NCBI RefSeq assembly: GCF_027887165.1
Contig: NC_077232.1
Coordinates: 6,853,391 to 6,917,390 of the forward strand
Length of the DNA: 64,000 bases
Direction of reading: 5' to 3'
Source: Monodelphis domestica
Taxonomy: Eukaryota > Chordata > Mammalia > Didelphimorphia > Didelphidae
Under the pieces are notes generated by a model. It saw only the letters and a list, made by a program, of their open reading frames with translations, made no database searches and was not told the DNA's origin. The position numbers and the translations under genes are program-made. Below, piece after piece: positions 1-11,604 of this stretch. Numbering within the stretch: position 1 is the stretch's first letter; the number at the start of each line of letters is the position of its first letter.

Positions 1-708
1 TTGCTGAGGAAGAGATTAAAAAAAGGCCTGTCTCGGGTCTGGCTTAATCAGCGGTTACTGAAGGCTGTGGCTGATAGGGTGTGACTTCACTCCATCCCAC
101 TCTCATGACTCTTCTGCCTGTTATTGACAAAACTGTATATTTGTTCTCTGGGCCTCCTTGAAGGTGGGGCAGACACTATCAGTGAACCCAGAGCATCTCA
201 AACTTTTGCTGGGAGTAGATTTTGAAAGGGAAGAATATGGAGAAAGAGAGCCTATGCTCGGCTCTGTTAAGGGAGATTTAGGACAGGAATCGGGGGCATC
301 ATGAAGACCCCGAATGTCTGAGGAAGAGATAGGAAAAGTAAAGACACACTTCCAGTTTTGCTGACCTTTGTCTTCAATGGAGCTGAAGTCTAATAGAGGA
401 ATTCATTGAGGCTTCTTTGGATTCTAGAGGTCTAGGAGGGTCTTTAAAGATCTTGAGCCTATGACTCTGGGGTATGGTCCCTTCCCCCACTCCTGTCCCC
501 CTATAAGCCAGGTTATGATTGATACTCAACCAAATATACATCTATTGGAGACCCTGTGCTTCAGCCCCAGGGATTTGTTTATAAATCAGAGGAGGAAACA
601 TTAGAATAAGGATGTTAGTAATCAGGAAGGAGGTTCACTGACCACTTGAGTCAGGACTTGGAAGTGGGAAAGGGAATATACTTTCATCCAAGCTTCTTTC
701 TCTTAAGC

Positions 709-1057
709 CTGTGATAGGGAACCTGTGGCACACATGACAAAGAGGGTATGCAGAGTTCTCTCTGTAGGCCTGTGTGCCCCACCCCCTAGCCACAGTTTCT
801 TACTAGAAAGGCAGAGGGACTCAAGCTGAGCTTCTCCCCTCCCCCTCTCCACTGTGCCTGACAACCTTTTCTCACATCACCAGCCCCTCTGCCCATAACT
901 CAATGAGAGCACTTATTTCCACCCAGGCTAAGGAAAATCCTCACTTCACCCACCCCTCTGCCTAGCAGCCCAATTGGAGCACTTTCTCCCTCCCCTGTGT
1001 GAGGTAAGGGGCAGGGTAGGGCATGGCACATGGTATCTAAAAGGTTCGCCATTACTG
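709..1057. mobile_element. hAT-type miniature DNA transposon
   Basis: Non-coding element with degenerate inverted ends: the right end reads aaggttcgccattactg, and the left end is a diverged complement containing gaacctgtggcac. It is flanked by an imperfect 8-bp duplication, tcttaagc at 701-708 and ccctaagc at 1058-1065 (6 of 8 identical). Eight-base duplications are the hallmark of hAT transposons. It carries no transposase, so it is non-autonomous. The family name is not certain; it resembles hAT repeats common in marsupials. Confidence 0.6.
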
Positions 1058-1329
1058 CCCTAAGCCCTAGGATTCTCTGCTTGATTCACTTTCAGTATTA
1101 TGACCCATTTTCCCCAGTATGGACTGACTGATTATAAGGCTGATTGTGAGCCCTGTAGGAGTAAATGGACAGGTCACAAATGGAAAGATTTGTTTTCTTT
1201 ACTACCTAAAACAAATTATGCAGTCTTATAAATCAACTAGATAAACAACCCTGAACATCTGAGGTTTGATTTTTCTAATATACTCTAATCTTAGCATTTA
1301 TCTATTGGTCAAAATACAATATTTTTCAA

Positions 1330-1380
1330 ATGCATAAACATACACACACATACATACATATACACACACATATATGTGTT
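1330..1380. repeat. CA/TA-rich simple repeat
   Basis: Imperfect run of cacaca, catacata and tatatg steps next to the A/T-rich tail of the following SINE. No coding content. Bases 1-708 and 1058-1329 otherwise show nothing I can identify. Confidence 0.7.
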
Positions 1381-1382
1381 GT

Positions 1383-1574
1383 TTTTTTTCCTAAAACCCT
1401 CACTTTCCATCTTGGAATTAATACTAAGTATTGGTTCCAAAGCAAAAGAGTGGTAAGGGCTAGGCAGTGGGGTTTAGGGTCACACAGCTGGGAAGTGTCT
1501 GGAGCCACATTTGAACCAAGGGCCTCTTGTCTTTAGACCTGGCTCTTAATCCACTGAGCCACCTCCCTGTCCTT
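1383..1574 (-). mobile_element. MAR1-like marsupial SINE
   Basis: Near full-length reverse copy. It begins with the T-rich complement of the tail, passes through the block ending in gtattggttcc, and ends in the complement of the SINE head (ccactgagccacc). The family has a tRNA-like promoter head and a CORE-like middle. Confidence 0.85.
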
Positions 1575-1748
1575 CTATATTTATATCTTACAAAACCTGT
1601 GATTTCATCAAAGAATCTAATGAGGAGCTTTTTCCACCAATGTAGATTTACGCCTGGTCTACAACTTAGTCTTAGCAACCTGCTCTGGGCACTGAGAAAG
1701 TAGGATCCTAGATTTCAAACTCAGAGGGGCCTTAGAATCATCTAGTCC

Positions 1749-1826
1749 GGAGGGCAGCTTAGGTAGCTCAGTAGATTGAGAACCAGGCCTAGAGACAGGA
1801 GGCCCTGGGTTCAAATGTGGACTCAG
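1749..1826 (+). mobile_element. MAR1-like SINE, 5' fragment
   Basis: Only the head survives: gcagcttaggtagctcag through ctgggttcaaatgtgg and the start of the CORE segment. The rest is missing. Confidence 0.75.
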
Positions 1827-2940
1827 AGCTCTTTCTTCTGGAGTTCTCTAAATACACTTTACCAGTTGCCCTCCTACATTCATACAGAAATAAATGGAGA
1901 CATATGCAAATACATGATTAGATAGAGATGCATTCACACACATATCCCATATGTATGTTCTCAGATGCACATGCACACACAATGTCTGTGTTTTTAGGGA
2001 GGGATGGAAGCTGTGACTTTTTTGGTATAGCCACAGAAAAGATTCACTCAAAAATCTCCCTCTTTCAATATCTGGAGGAATAACTGCCCTGTTCTGCAAC
2101 TTCAGGCCATCAAGGGTTGCCCATTTTCTAATAGCTTATTTTGTCCTCTGGTCAAAATGGCATTCACCCCCTACCCCGACTCAAATCACCTTTATTTGGG
2201 TTTATAAAGTATTTTACCACCATCTGGTGATGCAGAGGGAACATTTTTTTGGTGGTTGATTTGATTGTTACAGGGAAGTCTCTCCATCAACACTGATTGC
2301 TACCAGCTCTGTAGCTGATACTCTATAAGCATCTTTGTGGTCATTTTACAAATAAGCAGACTGAGGCTCAGAAGGGTCAGGATCACATACCTCTGCTCTC
2401 CTTTCTACTGCACCTTGCCATTTTAGTTGAATGTGAAGCTGCCCACCAGGTGGCTACCAGGTGAACTGTAGGTTATAGGTGTTCTGGAAGTCAGTCTACT
2501 GAGTCACAGAGAGCTTGCCACCCTTCACTCCCTGAAGAAAACAAACTCAAAGTCTAATATATATGTATATGCCATCATGTCATACCACTAAAGGTTGTTC
2601 CCCCCCCTTAATTATGACCTGATGGGACAGCCAGGTGGCACAGTGGTGTAAGAATTGGAAATATTTCTACCCAGATATATATTTTATAAAGTTTATTAGG
2701 GAGAGTAGACAATCATTCCTAAGTAACCTGACCACGTGGCCCCTAGCCTGCATATCTCTTCTCCTTTCCCCCCTCACCTGCCTGCCCTGTTCTCTCCGTT
2801 CTCCCCCATTCTCTCTAAACCTTCACCAATTTATTGATGGACTGCATGTTGACCAGCACAAAACCTGGTGCAACTATGCTATCTCAGGAATGTTTGATGG
2901 ACAGGCTACTCAGGAGGGAGAGGGGATAAAACTTCCTTGA

Positions 2941-3150
2941 TACAGTGGTCACAGCATGCCCAGCCTGGAGTTGAGAAGATCTGAGTTCAAATGCTGACAC
3001 AGATACTGTTTTCTGTGCAACTCACTTCACCCTGTTTACCTCAGTTTCCTTATCTGTCAAATGAGCTAGAGAAGGAAACGGTAAACTGCTCCAGTATTTT
3101 TGCCAAGTGAAGTCACTAAGAGACAGACAGAACTCAATCCAACCTGACAG
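2941..3150 (+). mobile_element. SINE with RTE/BovB-like tail
   Basis: tRNA-like head followed by cctcagtttccttatctgtc, then the tail containing gagaaggaaacggtaaactg, ctccagtatttttgcc and a degenerate gacagacagaactcaa end. This second SINE type is mobilised in marsupials by an RTE-class LINE (family knowledge). Confidence 0.75.
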
Positions 3151-3544
3151 AATGCCAGTATGATGCAAACATGGGTTCCCCTTAGCAGCTTTTAAAATGC
3201 ATCCAATATCAGACTAATTTAGGCTGACCAATATGAAATGGGTCTTGAAAACATTTTTCAACAATAGAAAAAATATAACTGAAAACACCTTTTTTTTCCT
3301 CCTTGGTCTAGACAAGTCATTTCATCTTGGTGGTGAAAACCTGCTCTGCAAACTTCTTCCACCAAAACATCTCAGCAATTTGCTGGCAACTTTGAAACTT
3401 AGAAGTTGCCTGGCAACACGGAGGAGTTTACTGTCAAAAGTAGTGTGTATCAAGGCAGAATTTGAATTTAGAACTTCCCTCCTCCCAGTATAACTCCTCT
3501 TTTAAGAGCCTTATCTGGTGTAAGATCATGGCTAAAGGATGAGA

Positions 3545-3700
3545 GACTTAGAAATGGAGGGGTCCTTCAGACTCATCTAGTCCAGCCTCATTTTACAGAT
3601 GAGGAAACCGAGGCTTGGAGAAGAAGAAAGGAAGAAACTTCAGTGACTAGTTCACATAGTTATAAGTGGATCAGAAGCCCAGGCCATCATTCTGTCCACT
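3545..3700 (-). mobile_element. MIR-like CORE-SINE fragment
   Basis: Contains cattttacagatgaggaaac and tcagtgactagttcacatag, the diagnostic CORE segment of MIR-type SINEs in reverse orientation. Old and diverged. Bases 3151-3544 show nothing recognisable. Confidence 0.5.
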
Positions 3701-3777
3701 GCACCATGTTGAGATGGAAGGGTTTTCAGTGTTTATCCAATCCAAACCCCGCCTTTTTATATCTAATGTTTGGGCTC

Positions 3778-4047
3778 TGGGTAATTGGAATCTGAACCGA
3801 AGACCCAGAATTCCCAGCACACCACTCCACATCTTAAGTGCTGAGGTAGGCAGGATATAAATTTTGTGTAGCCCTGCCTCTCTCTTCCTGTGATCCCATT
3901 TGGTGGAGGTGGTGTGAGGTGAGTGGCAGGAGAATCTACTCATGGGACCTTATATCTCATTAGATAATTACCTTTTTATTCCTTGCAAGTAATTATTAAT
4001 AAACTGTATAAAATATCATACTTGGAGTACTTAATTTAAATCTTACA
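3778..4047 (+). mobile_element. Solo LTR, family D
   Basis: Shares a TATA-like segment (atataaattttgtgtagc) and a 3' end (attattaataaactgtataa to cttaca) with copies at 14468-14636 and 44893-45173. AATAAA lies where an LTR poly(A) signal is expected. The left edge is approximate. A retroviral fossil with no internal genes. A further dispersed repeat of unknown type follows at about 4085-4275. Confidence 0.55.
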
Positions 4048-4635
4048 TTTTTGGCAATCACGAAGGACCGTGGATAGTCATGGCAGACAGAGGATACAAA
4101 GGATCTGCAATTCTGCCTGCCCTGGAGGTGGTGGTCATCTTTTGTAATCAAAGAGGGCCAGAAATAGCATCCCACAGTCCTGGGATCAATGTATTGTGCG
4201 TCTATCTGGGGCTGATCAGGCTGATATGAGTTCAGGAGGTTCTGCCACAGATTGGGCACAAATAGCCTGTGTGAACCTTTGGGATGGAGATGGCTCTAAA
4301 TGTGAGCATCTTGAGTTTTCTTTGGAGCAGCTGAAATTCCTCTTTGCTCACAGAGCCCAGTGCTAGGGCCTTGCCTCCATCACTAGCACACTAGATGGAG
4401 GCCAGGGGCAAGTAGGCTTCAGAAATACTGGGAGGAGGGTGTCTTTCCTTATCTGTCCTTCTTAAAGCTGGGGGTCTAAGGGATGAGAGATTCAGAACAA
4501 GTTCCCTCTATTGCCCTTAAGGGAGAGGGCAGCTTTAAGCTTCCATTGAGTAGCTCCTACCAAAGGCCTGTTATATAAAAACCAATTACAAAGAATGAAA
4601 ATTGAGGAAACTCATCAATCCGAGCAAAACAGCCT

Positions 4636-4800
4636 CAAAGTGGCAGCTGGGTGGTTCAGTGGACCAATAGCCAGGCCTAGAGACAAGAAGTCCTGGGTTC
4701 AAATGTGGCCTCAATCATTTCCTACCTGGGTGGCCCTGGGCAAATTACTTAATCCCCACTTAACCCCACAATACAAAAATTAAGGGTTTTAAATAAAAAT
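4636..4800 (+). mobile_element. MAR1-like marsupial SINE
   Basis: Forward copy beginning aaagtggcagctgggtggtt, through cctgggttcaaatgtgg, and ending in an A-rich tail. Its last third is shortened compared with complete copies. Confidence 0.8.
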
Positions 4801-5037
4801 AAAAGTCTGCTTCTCTCCACTGCCCCCCCTGGAATATCCTCTGTGCATATAAATGTCTTTCCCCAAGAGTGTCTGGAACCAATTTGGCAAATCCCTCTTA
4901 TGCCAGTCTTTCCAAGGCCCCTCTCCATTTTCCTCTGCCTTTCATCTTCAGGACAGTCATCAAGGCACCTGCTTGTGCCTTGTCCTGGCCTGCCCCACAC
5001 CAATTTTCTGGCTAAGAAAAACTGAAATGAAGGTTCT

Positions 5038-5230
5038 CCTTTTTTTTTTAACTCTGACCTTCCATCTTAGAATCAATACTATGTATTGGTTCGAAGGCAG
5101 ATAGGCAATGAAAGCTAGGCAATGAAGGTTAAATGACTTGCCCAGGGTCACATAGCTAGGAAGTATCTGAGGCCAGAACCTCCCATCTCTAGGCCTGGCT
5201 CTCAATCCACTGAGCCGCCCAGCTGCTCCC
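5038..5230 (-). mobile_element. MAR1-like marsupial SINE
   Basis: Reverse, essentially complete copy: T-run, gaccttccatcttagaatc, cttgcccagggtcacatagc, and the head complement tcaatccactgagccgccc. Confidence 0.88.
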
Positions 5231-5253
5231 TGTAGGTTCTTTCTGATATCCTC

Positions 5254-5599
5254 TGTAAAGATTAAAATTTAGGGAAACTGAGGCAAGATAGAAATTAGTT
5301 TCTCTCTGCAAGGAGTATTATATTTTTTAGAGGTTTATTAAAGGTTAAGGATTAAAGAAAATACAGAACAAGAAAAATACGTGCCTAGGCCAGAGGCCTA
5401 GACAAGATAACCTCACATCATGAAAGAGACGCGTCTGCTCCAAAATGGAAGTCCAAAAGAGGCCCAAAAGCCTTTGCAATCAGGTTAAATACTTTCTTGA
5501 TCTCGGCCCACCTGAGAATTCAGTGAGATTAGAGGGCATTCTGGGAGCTAGCAAGAACTCCTGGGGAATGGAGTCCAGAGTTCAAATTTCAATTTTACA
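5254..5599 (-). mobile_element. Solo LTR, family A (ERV1-like)
   Basis: 346-bp solo long terminal repeat with TG...CA ends in its own orientation, flanked by a perfect 4-bp duplication cctc (5250-5253 and 5600-5603). Four-base duplications are typical of gammaretrovirus-like (class I) elements. Homologous copies lie at 7735-8087 and 15054-15401. No internal region remains here, as expected after LTR-LTR recombination. By eye the copies differ by roughly a tenth, so it is not recent. Confidence 0.8.
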
Positions 5600-5630
5600 C
5601 CTCCCACCTCTGATCTTCCAACTGCAAAGG

Positions 5631-5634
<4 letters not shown>

Positions 5635-5674
<40 letters not shown>
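5635..5674. repeat. (GT)n microsatellite
   Basis: Uninterrupted GT dinucleotide run of about 20 units between two LTRs. Confidence 0.95.
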
Positions 5675-5676
<2 letters not shown>

Positions 5677-5691
5677 CAAATCTCTTTTCCC

Positions 5692-6254
5692 TGTTGACTT
5701 GGAAAAAGCACATAACTATTAAATAGTCAGAAAAATCACTCTTTAATCAAGGAAAGGGCTTCAGTGTGATAGTAGGCCTCCACACAGAGCAGAGTCTGAG
5801 GATTGAACTCTGGTCACTCTGGACAATTCCAAGGAAAAGAATTTGGGGAACCTATATACCATTTGGGGGAAATCCAGGGGCAGGGAAAGAGCATGGACAT
5901 CAGTATAGCTACAAAGAAAATGGGAGGGTTCAAACTATACTGACAGAATACAACCAAGGTGGGAAAGAAGCCTAGCTAGAGGCTGGGGTCTAAGGGAAGG
6001 GGCTGCCTACAATGGACACTAAAGGATGCTCCCTGCCCAGGTGAGGGTCTTCTTGGGAAAGGGTCTCTAATACAATAGGGTCCATTATTCAGTCTGAAAC
6101 TGTTAGCATGAGATTCCCTTCAGGGTGGATTCTCAAAGGAACGAGGAACAAGGACAAACTTTGGGGTCTCCAACTTATAATCTAGTCCCAAAACTTGGGG
6201 TTCATCAGATCTTACTAGGCTACAAGTTTAGGATTTCTAGATTCCATGTTGACA
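5692..6254 (-). mobile_element. Solo LTR, family B
   Basis: 563-bp repeat whose termini match the copy at 10013-10597 and whose interior matches 9435-9900. It carries a TATA-like cctatatacc (reverse orientation) and is flanked by tccc at 5688-5691 and 6255-6258. The ends read tgttgact and atgttgaca on the plus strand. Retroviral fossil without coding region. Confidence 0.65.
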
Positions 6255-6269
6255 TCCCCAACCCCAAAT

Positions 6270-7018
6270 CAGCCAACAAGCATTTGTGTTTACTATGTTC
6301 CAGGCACTGTGCTAAGGGTTGGAGACAGTCAATACCCTCAACCAGCTCCCAGAAGGGAGAGACAACATGCAAACAGCCTTGTCCCAAAGTTATCTATGGA
6401 ATCAAGTGGTCATAACCAGCAGCGGGAAGTCAGCCTGGGGAGTTCAGGAGAAAGTGAGAGGAGAGGACACAGAGGCATCAGCTGTAGATGGACTTCTCAG
6501 GGAGTTCAGCCACCAAAGGGACAAGGGAGATGGGGTGACTGGTAGCTATTGCGTTAGAGTGAGAAGGTCAGAAAAAAAAAGGGAAGGAAAGTGTCCAGAT
6601 GGGTGGGTTTTCCCAATTGTAGACCATCATCCTCCACCATCCACCTTCCTTTGTGAGGTGTCAGACTGTAAGCTCCTTGAGAGTGGGGCCAGCCTTTATC
6701 TCTTGCTAGGCACTCAGTGGGCATTTAATAAACGTTTATTGCTTTGTTTGGAATTGAAGTGAGCAACAGGGGAGAAGGATGAAGACAGGCTGAAGGGATA
6801 AGATTCTAGCAGTCTTGCTCAGATCATATGGAGGCTCCTCTTTCCCTCTGTCCCCCCTCCCTCGTGTCTGTTCCCCAAGCCCAAAGGTCTTAGCTCTGCT
6901 TGTTTTCCCCACTTTCAGTCACAGAGGCAGCCCCCTGCTCTCTAGTAGCTCAACAGAAGTGAGAAGGATAAGGAGAACCTTCAGTGATGTAAGGATAATT
7001 TTAGGGTTGTGACCTAAT
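6270..7018. other. Gene-free stretch with an old dispersed repeat
   Basis: About 6270-6450 has the wording of an ancient mammalian interspersed repeat (ttactatgttccaggcactg, agagacaacatgcaaacagc), also seen near 14820 and 38700. I cannot assign its class firmly (L2/L3/MIR-like). The remainder to 7018 shows no supported gene or repeat. Confidence 0.4.
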
Positions 7019-7266
7019 CTAAATTAATTTTTGGTCACCAGGGAATATCCCAAATAAAATACCCAAGTCAGCTGGAAATTTATGGTGATTTTAATTAATA
7101 TAGAGGGAAGGAATTAAGAAATGAGAGAGAGAGAAAAAACTGGTTTCTAGTTAGAATTTCTAGGTCCCAGCCAGGGGTAGAGAGTCTCAAGAAGTTTGGG
7201 CCTTTCCTGGAGGGCTCCAGAAAGGTGGGGTCACTAAATCAGCTTTTCACTCACCATTGCTAAGTC

Positions 7267-7473
7267 TTTTTTTTTTTTTAACCCTTACCTTCTCTCTTGG
7301 AATCAGTACTGTGTATTGGCTCCAAGGCAGAAGAGTGGTAAGGGCTAGGCAATGGGAGTCAAGTGACTTGCCCAGGGTCACACAGTTGGGAAGTGTCTGA
7401 AGCCAGATTTGAACCTAGGATCTCCTGTCTCTAGGCCTGGCTCTCAATCCACTGAGCTACCCAGCTGCCCCCC
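7267..7473 (-). mobile_element. MAR1-like marsupial SINE
   Basis: Complete reverse copy, close to consensus: T13 run, cttaccttctctcttggaat, tgacttgcccagggtcacac, head complement ending cacccagctgcccc-like. Nested in the family C LTR fragment. Confidence 0.9.
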
Positions 7474-7734
7474 AATGATGACAGTCTTAAAGAAGTCTGG
7501 ATGTTGGTCTTCCAGTCACTCCTCTAGGTCAGTTCAAAATATCTGAACAAATGTATATTCTCAAAATGAATGTCCCAATCTGAACTTTTCGCCCTCTTTT
7601 ATAGATTTTTTACTCTTGTGTCCCCTCCTCTAAATTTTCACATCTACCAATCACATCAGATACTTTTCTCCAGGACTGCCCATTCTATAGTTCTCATCTT
7701 CTTTGATTAGATTATATCATTTTGAGTTACTTAA

Positions 7735-8087
7735 TGTAACAGTTAAAAATTTTGGGAAACTGAGGCAAGATAGACTGAGGCAGGTAGAAATTAGTTTCTC
7801 TCTGCAAGGAGTATTATATTTTTTATGAGGTTTATTAAAGATTAAGGATTAAAGAAAATACAGGATAAGAAAACATAGGTCTCTGGCCTAGACACCTCAC
7901 CTACATTATGAAAGAGCTGCCTCTGCTCCAAAACGGAAGTCCAAGAGACCAAAAGGGCCTTTCCAATCAGGTTAAATGCCTTCTTGATCTCCGCCCATGT
8001 GAGAATTCAGTGAGATTACAAAGCATTTGGGGAAGGGGAGCAAGGGCTTCTGGGAGTTGAAGTCCTGGATTCGAGTATATTTTTACA
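7735..8087 (-). mobile_element. Solo LTR, family A (ERV1-like)
   Basis: 353 bp, ends tgtaacag and tttttaca on the plus strand, flanked by a perfect 4-bp duplication ttaa (7731-7734, 8088-8091). Same family as 5254-5599 and 15054-15401. Inserted into the older family C element. Confidence 0.82.
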
Positions 8088-8349
8088 TTAACACTTCTTT
8101 AAGTTCACCTTTTGTTGGCTACTTAACCTTTTTTGTGATTAATTTACCTTTTATAGTTACTTAATACCTTTTTGTAGTAAGATCTAAAAATAGATTGTAG
8201 CTTAAAGTTCTAGCTTCACTATAAAATAAGAGCTAAGTACCTTCATTGTTACAATCAGAAGATTACAATTTTATCTTCACCATAAAGTAAGATCTAAGTA
8301 TCTTCATTGTTACAATCAGGAGATAGCTAAATCCAATCTTCCCAATCCC

Positions 8350-8960
8350 CCCTGATGATTCTTGGGAGACTAGTCTCCCCATTGATAATTTAATATAATC
8401 ATCTTGTAGTCCTAAAGCACTTCTAACTACAGATGTATACAATATTCAATTTCTAAGAGAAAATTACAATAGAGAGAAATAAAAAAGAGAGAAAGCAAAA
8501 TCAATGTTTTGCTAGGCACATTGACAAAAAAGCCAAAATTAGGCGGCAGTCCCCTTTGGCATAAAAGTATACATTTATAATAAATGTTCAATCCCCTTTT
8601 GTTCAATTGATTGCATCCAAAAGTTCATTCTGGATCTTCTTGATGCAGTGTAGATTTCTGCAAGCATTTTCCTTCTAGGAGTTCATTCTCTGGGTTCAAG
8701 GAGTTAGCAAACTTCTTTTCCTGAAATTCTTCTCAAACAAAATTTTAAATATTGAATTTTTTAAAAATGAAAATACAATACAATCCCCCCTGAAGAGGGG
8801 GTTCATCAATACCTGATTAACTCAAAATGGTTGAATTATGGGGTGTATAAATCAATTGTCAAAATAAAAAATATAAAATATAAAAGAAAAATAAATAAAT
8901 GGAAGAAAATAAACTTTGAGAGGAAAAACAATTCAAAATTCAGAATCAAAATATCAAAAA

Positions 8961-8992
<32 letters not shown>

Positions 8993-9260
8993 TCTGAATT
9001 AAAAAATAAATTCATAACAGTCCCCTGTTATTAGGGTTCAATTAAAGTAATTTTCTATCTCATCCCGCAAGTTTGAAGGGGAAAAAAATTGCATTAATGT
9101 TGTATTTAGCCATTATAAGTCAGGACTATAGGAAGTTGCCATAATATAAGAGAGAAAAAACAAGCACTAGATTTTTGTGTAAAAAGGGAAGTGTCATTTC
9201 CTGGTCTGATATTTCATAATTTCTCAGAGAAAGGGAGCCAGAATAGCCAATTGCTAGGTA
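8350..9260 (-). mobile_element. ERV-like internal fragment associated with family C
   Basis: AT-rich, non-coding stretch alignable with 15470-15960: both share segments such as caatcccccctgaag, tcaaaatatcaaaa, and ggaagttgccataatataag. It adjoins an LTR-like segment in both places, suggesting a degraded non-autonomous retroviral element. I see no protein-coding remnant. An (AT)n run lies at about 8961-8986. Bases 9261-9434 are unassigned. Confidence 0.4.
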
Positions 9261-9434
9261 TTTTCATAGAAAGTATTTTACAAGGAGTGTAGTTCAAGGA
9301 GTCCTGCATCTTAACATATGTCAAGCGCAGCAACCTCAAGTCTCACACTAGGTTCAAATCCTTTCATATTGTTGTAGAAGTTCATCAATCCCACATGGAT
9401 TGGTTCCATTTTGACCTGTGTGCTCTTTTTGGCA

Positions 9435-9900
9435 TCCTGGTAGTTTGGGTGGAAATAGCTAATCCCATCAGATGTTCAGTATCTCTTTTGTCCCAGTGGT
9501 TTCTCCCCCTAGGCTAAAGTCCATTACCAAGGTGGCCCAGCCCTGGGCTGAGTCTTTCCCTTTTTGTGTCCATTATAAAGCCTCAGCCCCTCCGTTATTC
9601 CTGTCTGGAACTCCTCATTTTCCTTTCTTATCCATTGTAGAGTCAATCAACTGTCCCTCTCACCCTAAGCCTCAGGTTGTCTAGAAAGGTATTTAAGCTC
9701 CCCAACTTTAATGGCTCCTTGGAATTGTTATTCTCCTATGTTTGGCATTCCCAAGGGTCAGTGACCAGAGAGGCCAGAGTTCAATCCTCAGACTCTGTGC
9801 AGTGTGGCATGCAGCTCTGCTGTGGAGGCCTACTAGTGCTGCCCTTGATTAAAGAGTGATTTTGACTATTTAATAGTTCTGTGTTTTTTCCCAGTTGACA
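9435..9900 (+). mobile_element. LTR family B, partial, forward
   Basis: Forward copy lacking the start of the LTR and ending in cccagttgaca at 9900. It is the mirror of the reverse copy at 10013-10597, from which it is separated by about 110 bp. Confidence 0.6.
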
Positions 9901-10012
9901 CTTTTAAATAACAGCTGGGTGGGGGCTGAGGGAAAAGGCCAAAGACTTGGTAAAGAATCATGGATACGGGGTTGTTGGGCCATTCAAACTTGTCTCAGTT
10001 CCTTCCTAGGTG

Positions 10013-10597
10013 TGTGAGGTGAGAAAAAACACAGAACTATTAAATAGTCAAAAATCACTCTTTAATCAAGGGAAAAGGGGTTAGCGCTACTAATGCGACC
10101 ACAGAGCTGCTTTCCAAGACTGCACAGAGTCAAGCCGCCCTGGTCACCAGCCCCTGGGAGTGCCACCGACTCAGGATGGACTCCGAGGAACAAAAGAACT
10201 TGGGGAACCTATATACCACTCTAGATGACCTGGGGGGTTTAGGATTAGAGGGACAGTTGATTGACTTTACAATGGTAAGAAAGGAAAATGAAGAGTTCCA
10301 GACAGGAATAATAGTGAGGGGCTGGGGCCCTACAATGGACACAAAAGGGAAAGACTCAGCCTAGGGCTGGGTCACCTTGGTCATGGACCATAGCCTAGGG
10401 GGAAGAAACCACTGGGACAAAAGGGATGTTCAATATTGGATGGGATTAGCTGTTCCCACCCAAATTACCAGGAAGTTCGCTGTCTGATGAAGAGGGACCT
10501 TCCCTCAGGGGGAAACTTCTCCTGTGACAAGGTCAAAACCTGGGCTTTCTACACTCAAACTAAATAAACTGGGGATCTCTAGATTTCCGTGTTGACA
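10013..10597 (-). mobile_element. LTR family B, near complete, reverse
   Basis: About 585 bp running from tgtgaggtgagaaaaaac to tccgtgttgaca. It matches 5692-6254 throughout, including the TATA-like cctatatacc. Flanking duplication is not clear. Retroviral solo-LTR fossil. Confidence 0.62.
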
Positions 10598-10650
10598 AGG
10601 GTCACACATCAGGGGAAGTGGAGTTAATGATCTCTAACTCCCATATTTTT

Positions 10651-10765
10651 GGGGCAGCTAGACTGTCCAGTGGATACTCCACTGGGCCTGGAGTCAGGAA
10701 GACCTGAGTTGAAATCTAGCCTCAGACACAGACCAGCTGAGTAACCCAGGTGTCAACTTGGGATC
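10651..10765 (+). mobile_element. SINE, 5' half
   Basis: Starts ggggcagctagactgtccag and continues through ggagtcaggaagacctgag, matching the head of the RTE-tailed SINE. A tail piece of the same class lies at about 11268-11345 (aaaatgagccagagaagg). Confidence 0.65.
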
Positions 10766-11604
10766 CAGAGACCCCAATCCTGCCCCAGACCCTAAGAATT
10801 CACCCAGAGGGGGAGGGAAGTGTCAGACTCACTTTCAGACTGAAGAATAGACCTTAAACTGAATTGATAATCCCAGTTTAGGTGGGGTGAGCAGATCTAT
10901 TCAAATGCTAAGCACCCTTTTAGTCCTAGATCTGAGATCCTCCCCAGAAGACCCACCCAGGCCTTTTAGTAGGCCACTCCCTGACGCTGTCTCCTGCCTC
11001 CTTTCCTTTGTAGCCATGGGAAGGCCAATCCATCAGTCTTCCCTGTCCCTAGTTTCCCAAATGGTATACAAGTTCCCAAGTTCTGCTCTTCAGAGAGTCA
11101 TCTAGCGCGGTGATGGTGATCCCCTCAGAGACGCTGTGCCAGAGTGCCAGAGCAGCCGCGGATAGGAACGCTCTTTCCCGCTTAGACTTGGTTTTTCTGA
11201 CTACTTCAGTGGTTCTGCGCTTTTCCAGGTTAACAATGGTTAAGTCTCGTGATGCTGTTTGCCTCTCTTTCCTCATCTATAAAATGAGCCAGAGAAGGGC
11301 AAACCGCGCCGGTACGTCTGCCAAGAAAGACCCAAATGGGGGTTTTGGTCTTACAAGATGACTCTACTACAAATGAATAAGGATTGTTCGTATTCATTCA
11401 AAATGGCCAAGGATTATTGAGTGATCCGTGTATAACCCAGCCGAATGGCTGCCATCTCTGGGAGGGAGGGGGAGGGAGGGAACATGAATTTTGCAACCCC
11501 GGAAAGACTTGAAGATGTTTAGTGACTCTTCTAGTCTCCAGAAGCCTCTTTCCAAGGATCTAACTGGGACTTTCAGCTGGCCAGACTGAATCTTCAAGTC
11601 TTAG

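Larger units (their letters stand above)
7030..8350 (-). mobile_element. Probable ERV LTR, family C, interrupted by two insertions
   Basis: Diverged counterpart of 15963-16622: both share atacccaagtcagctgg, tttatggtgatttaat-like sequence, and a segment with tctaagtatcttcattgtt. A SINE (7267-7473) and a family A solo LTR (7735-8087) were later inserted into it, so it is the oldest of the three. Assignment to a retroviral LTR rests on the TATA-box layout of the better copy. Boundaries are approximate. Confidence 0.5.
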
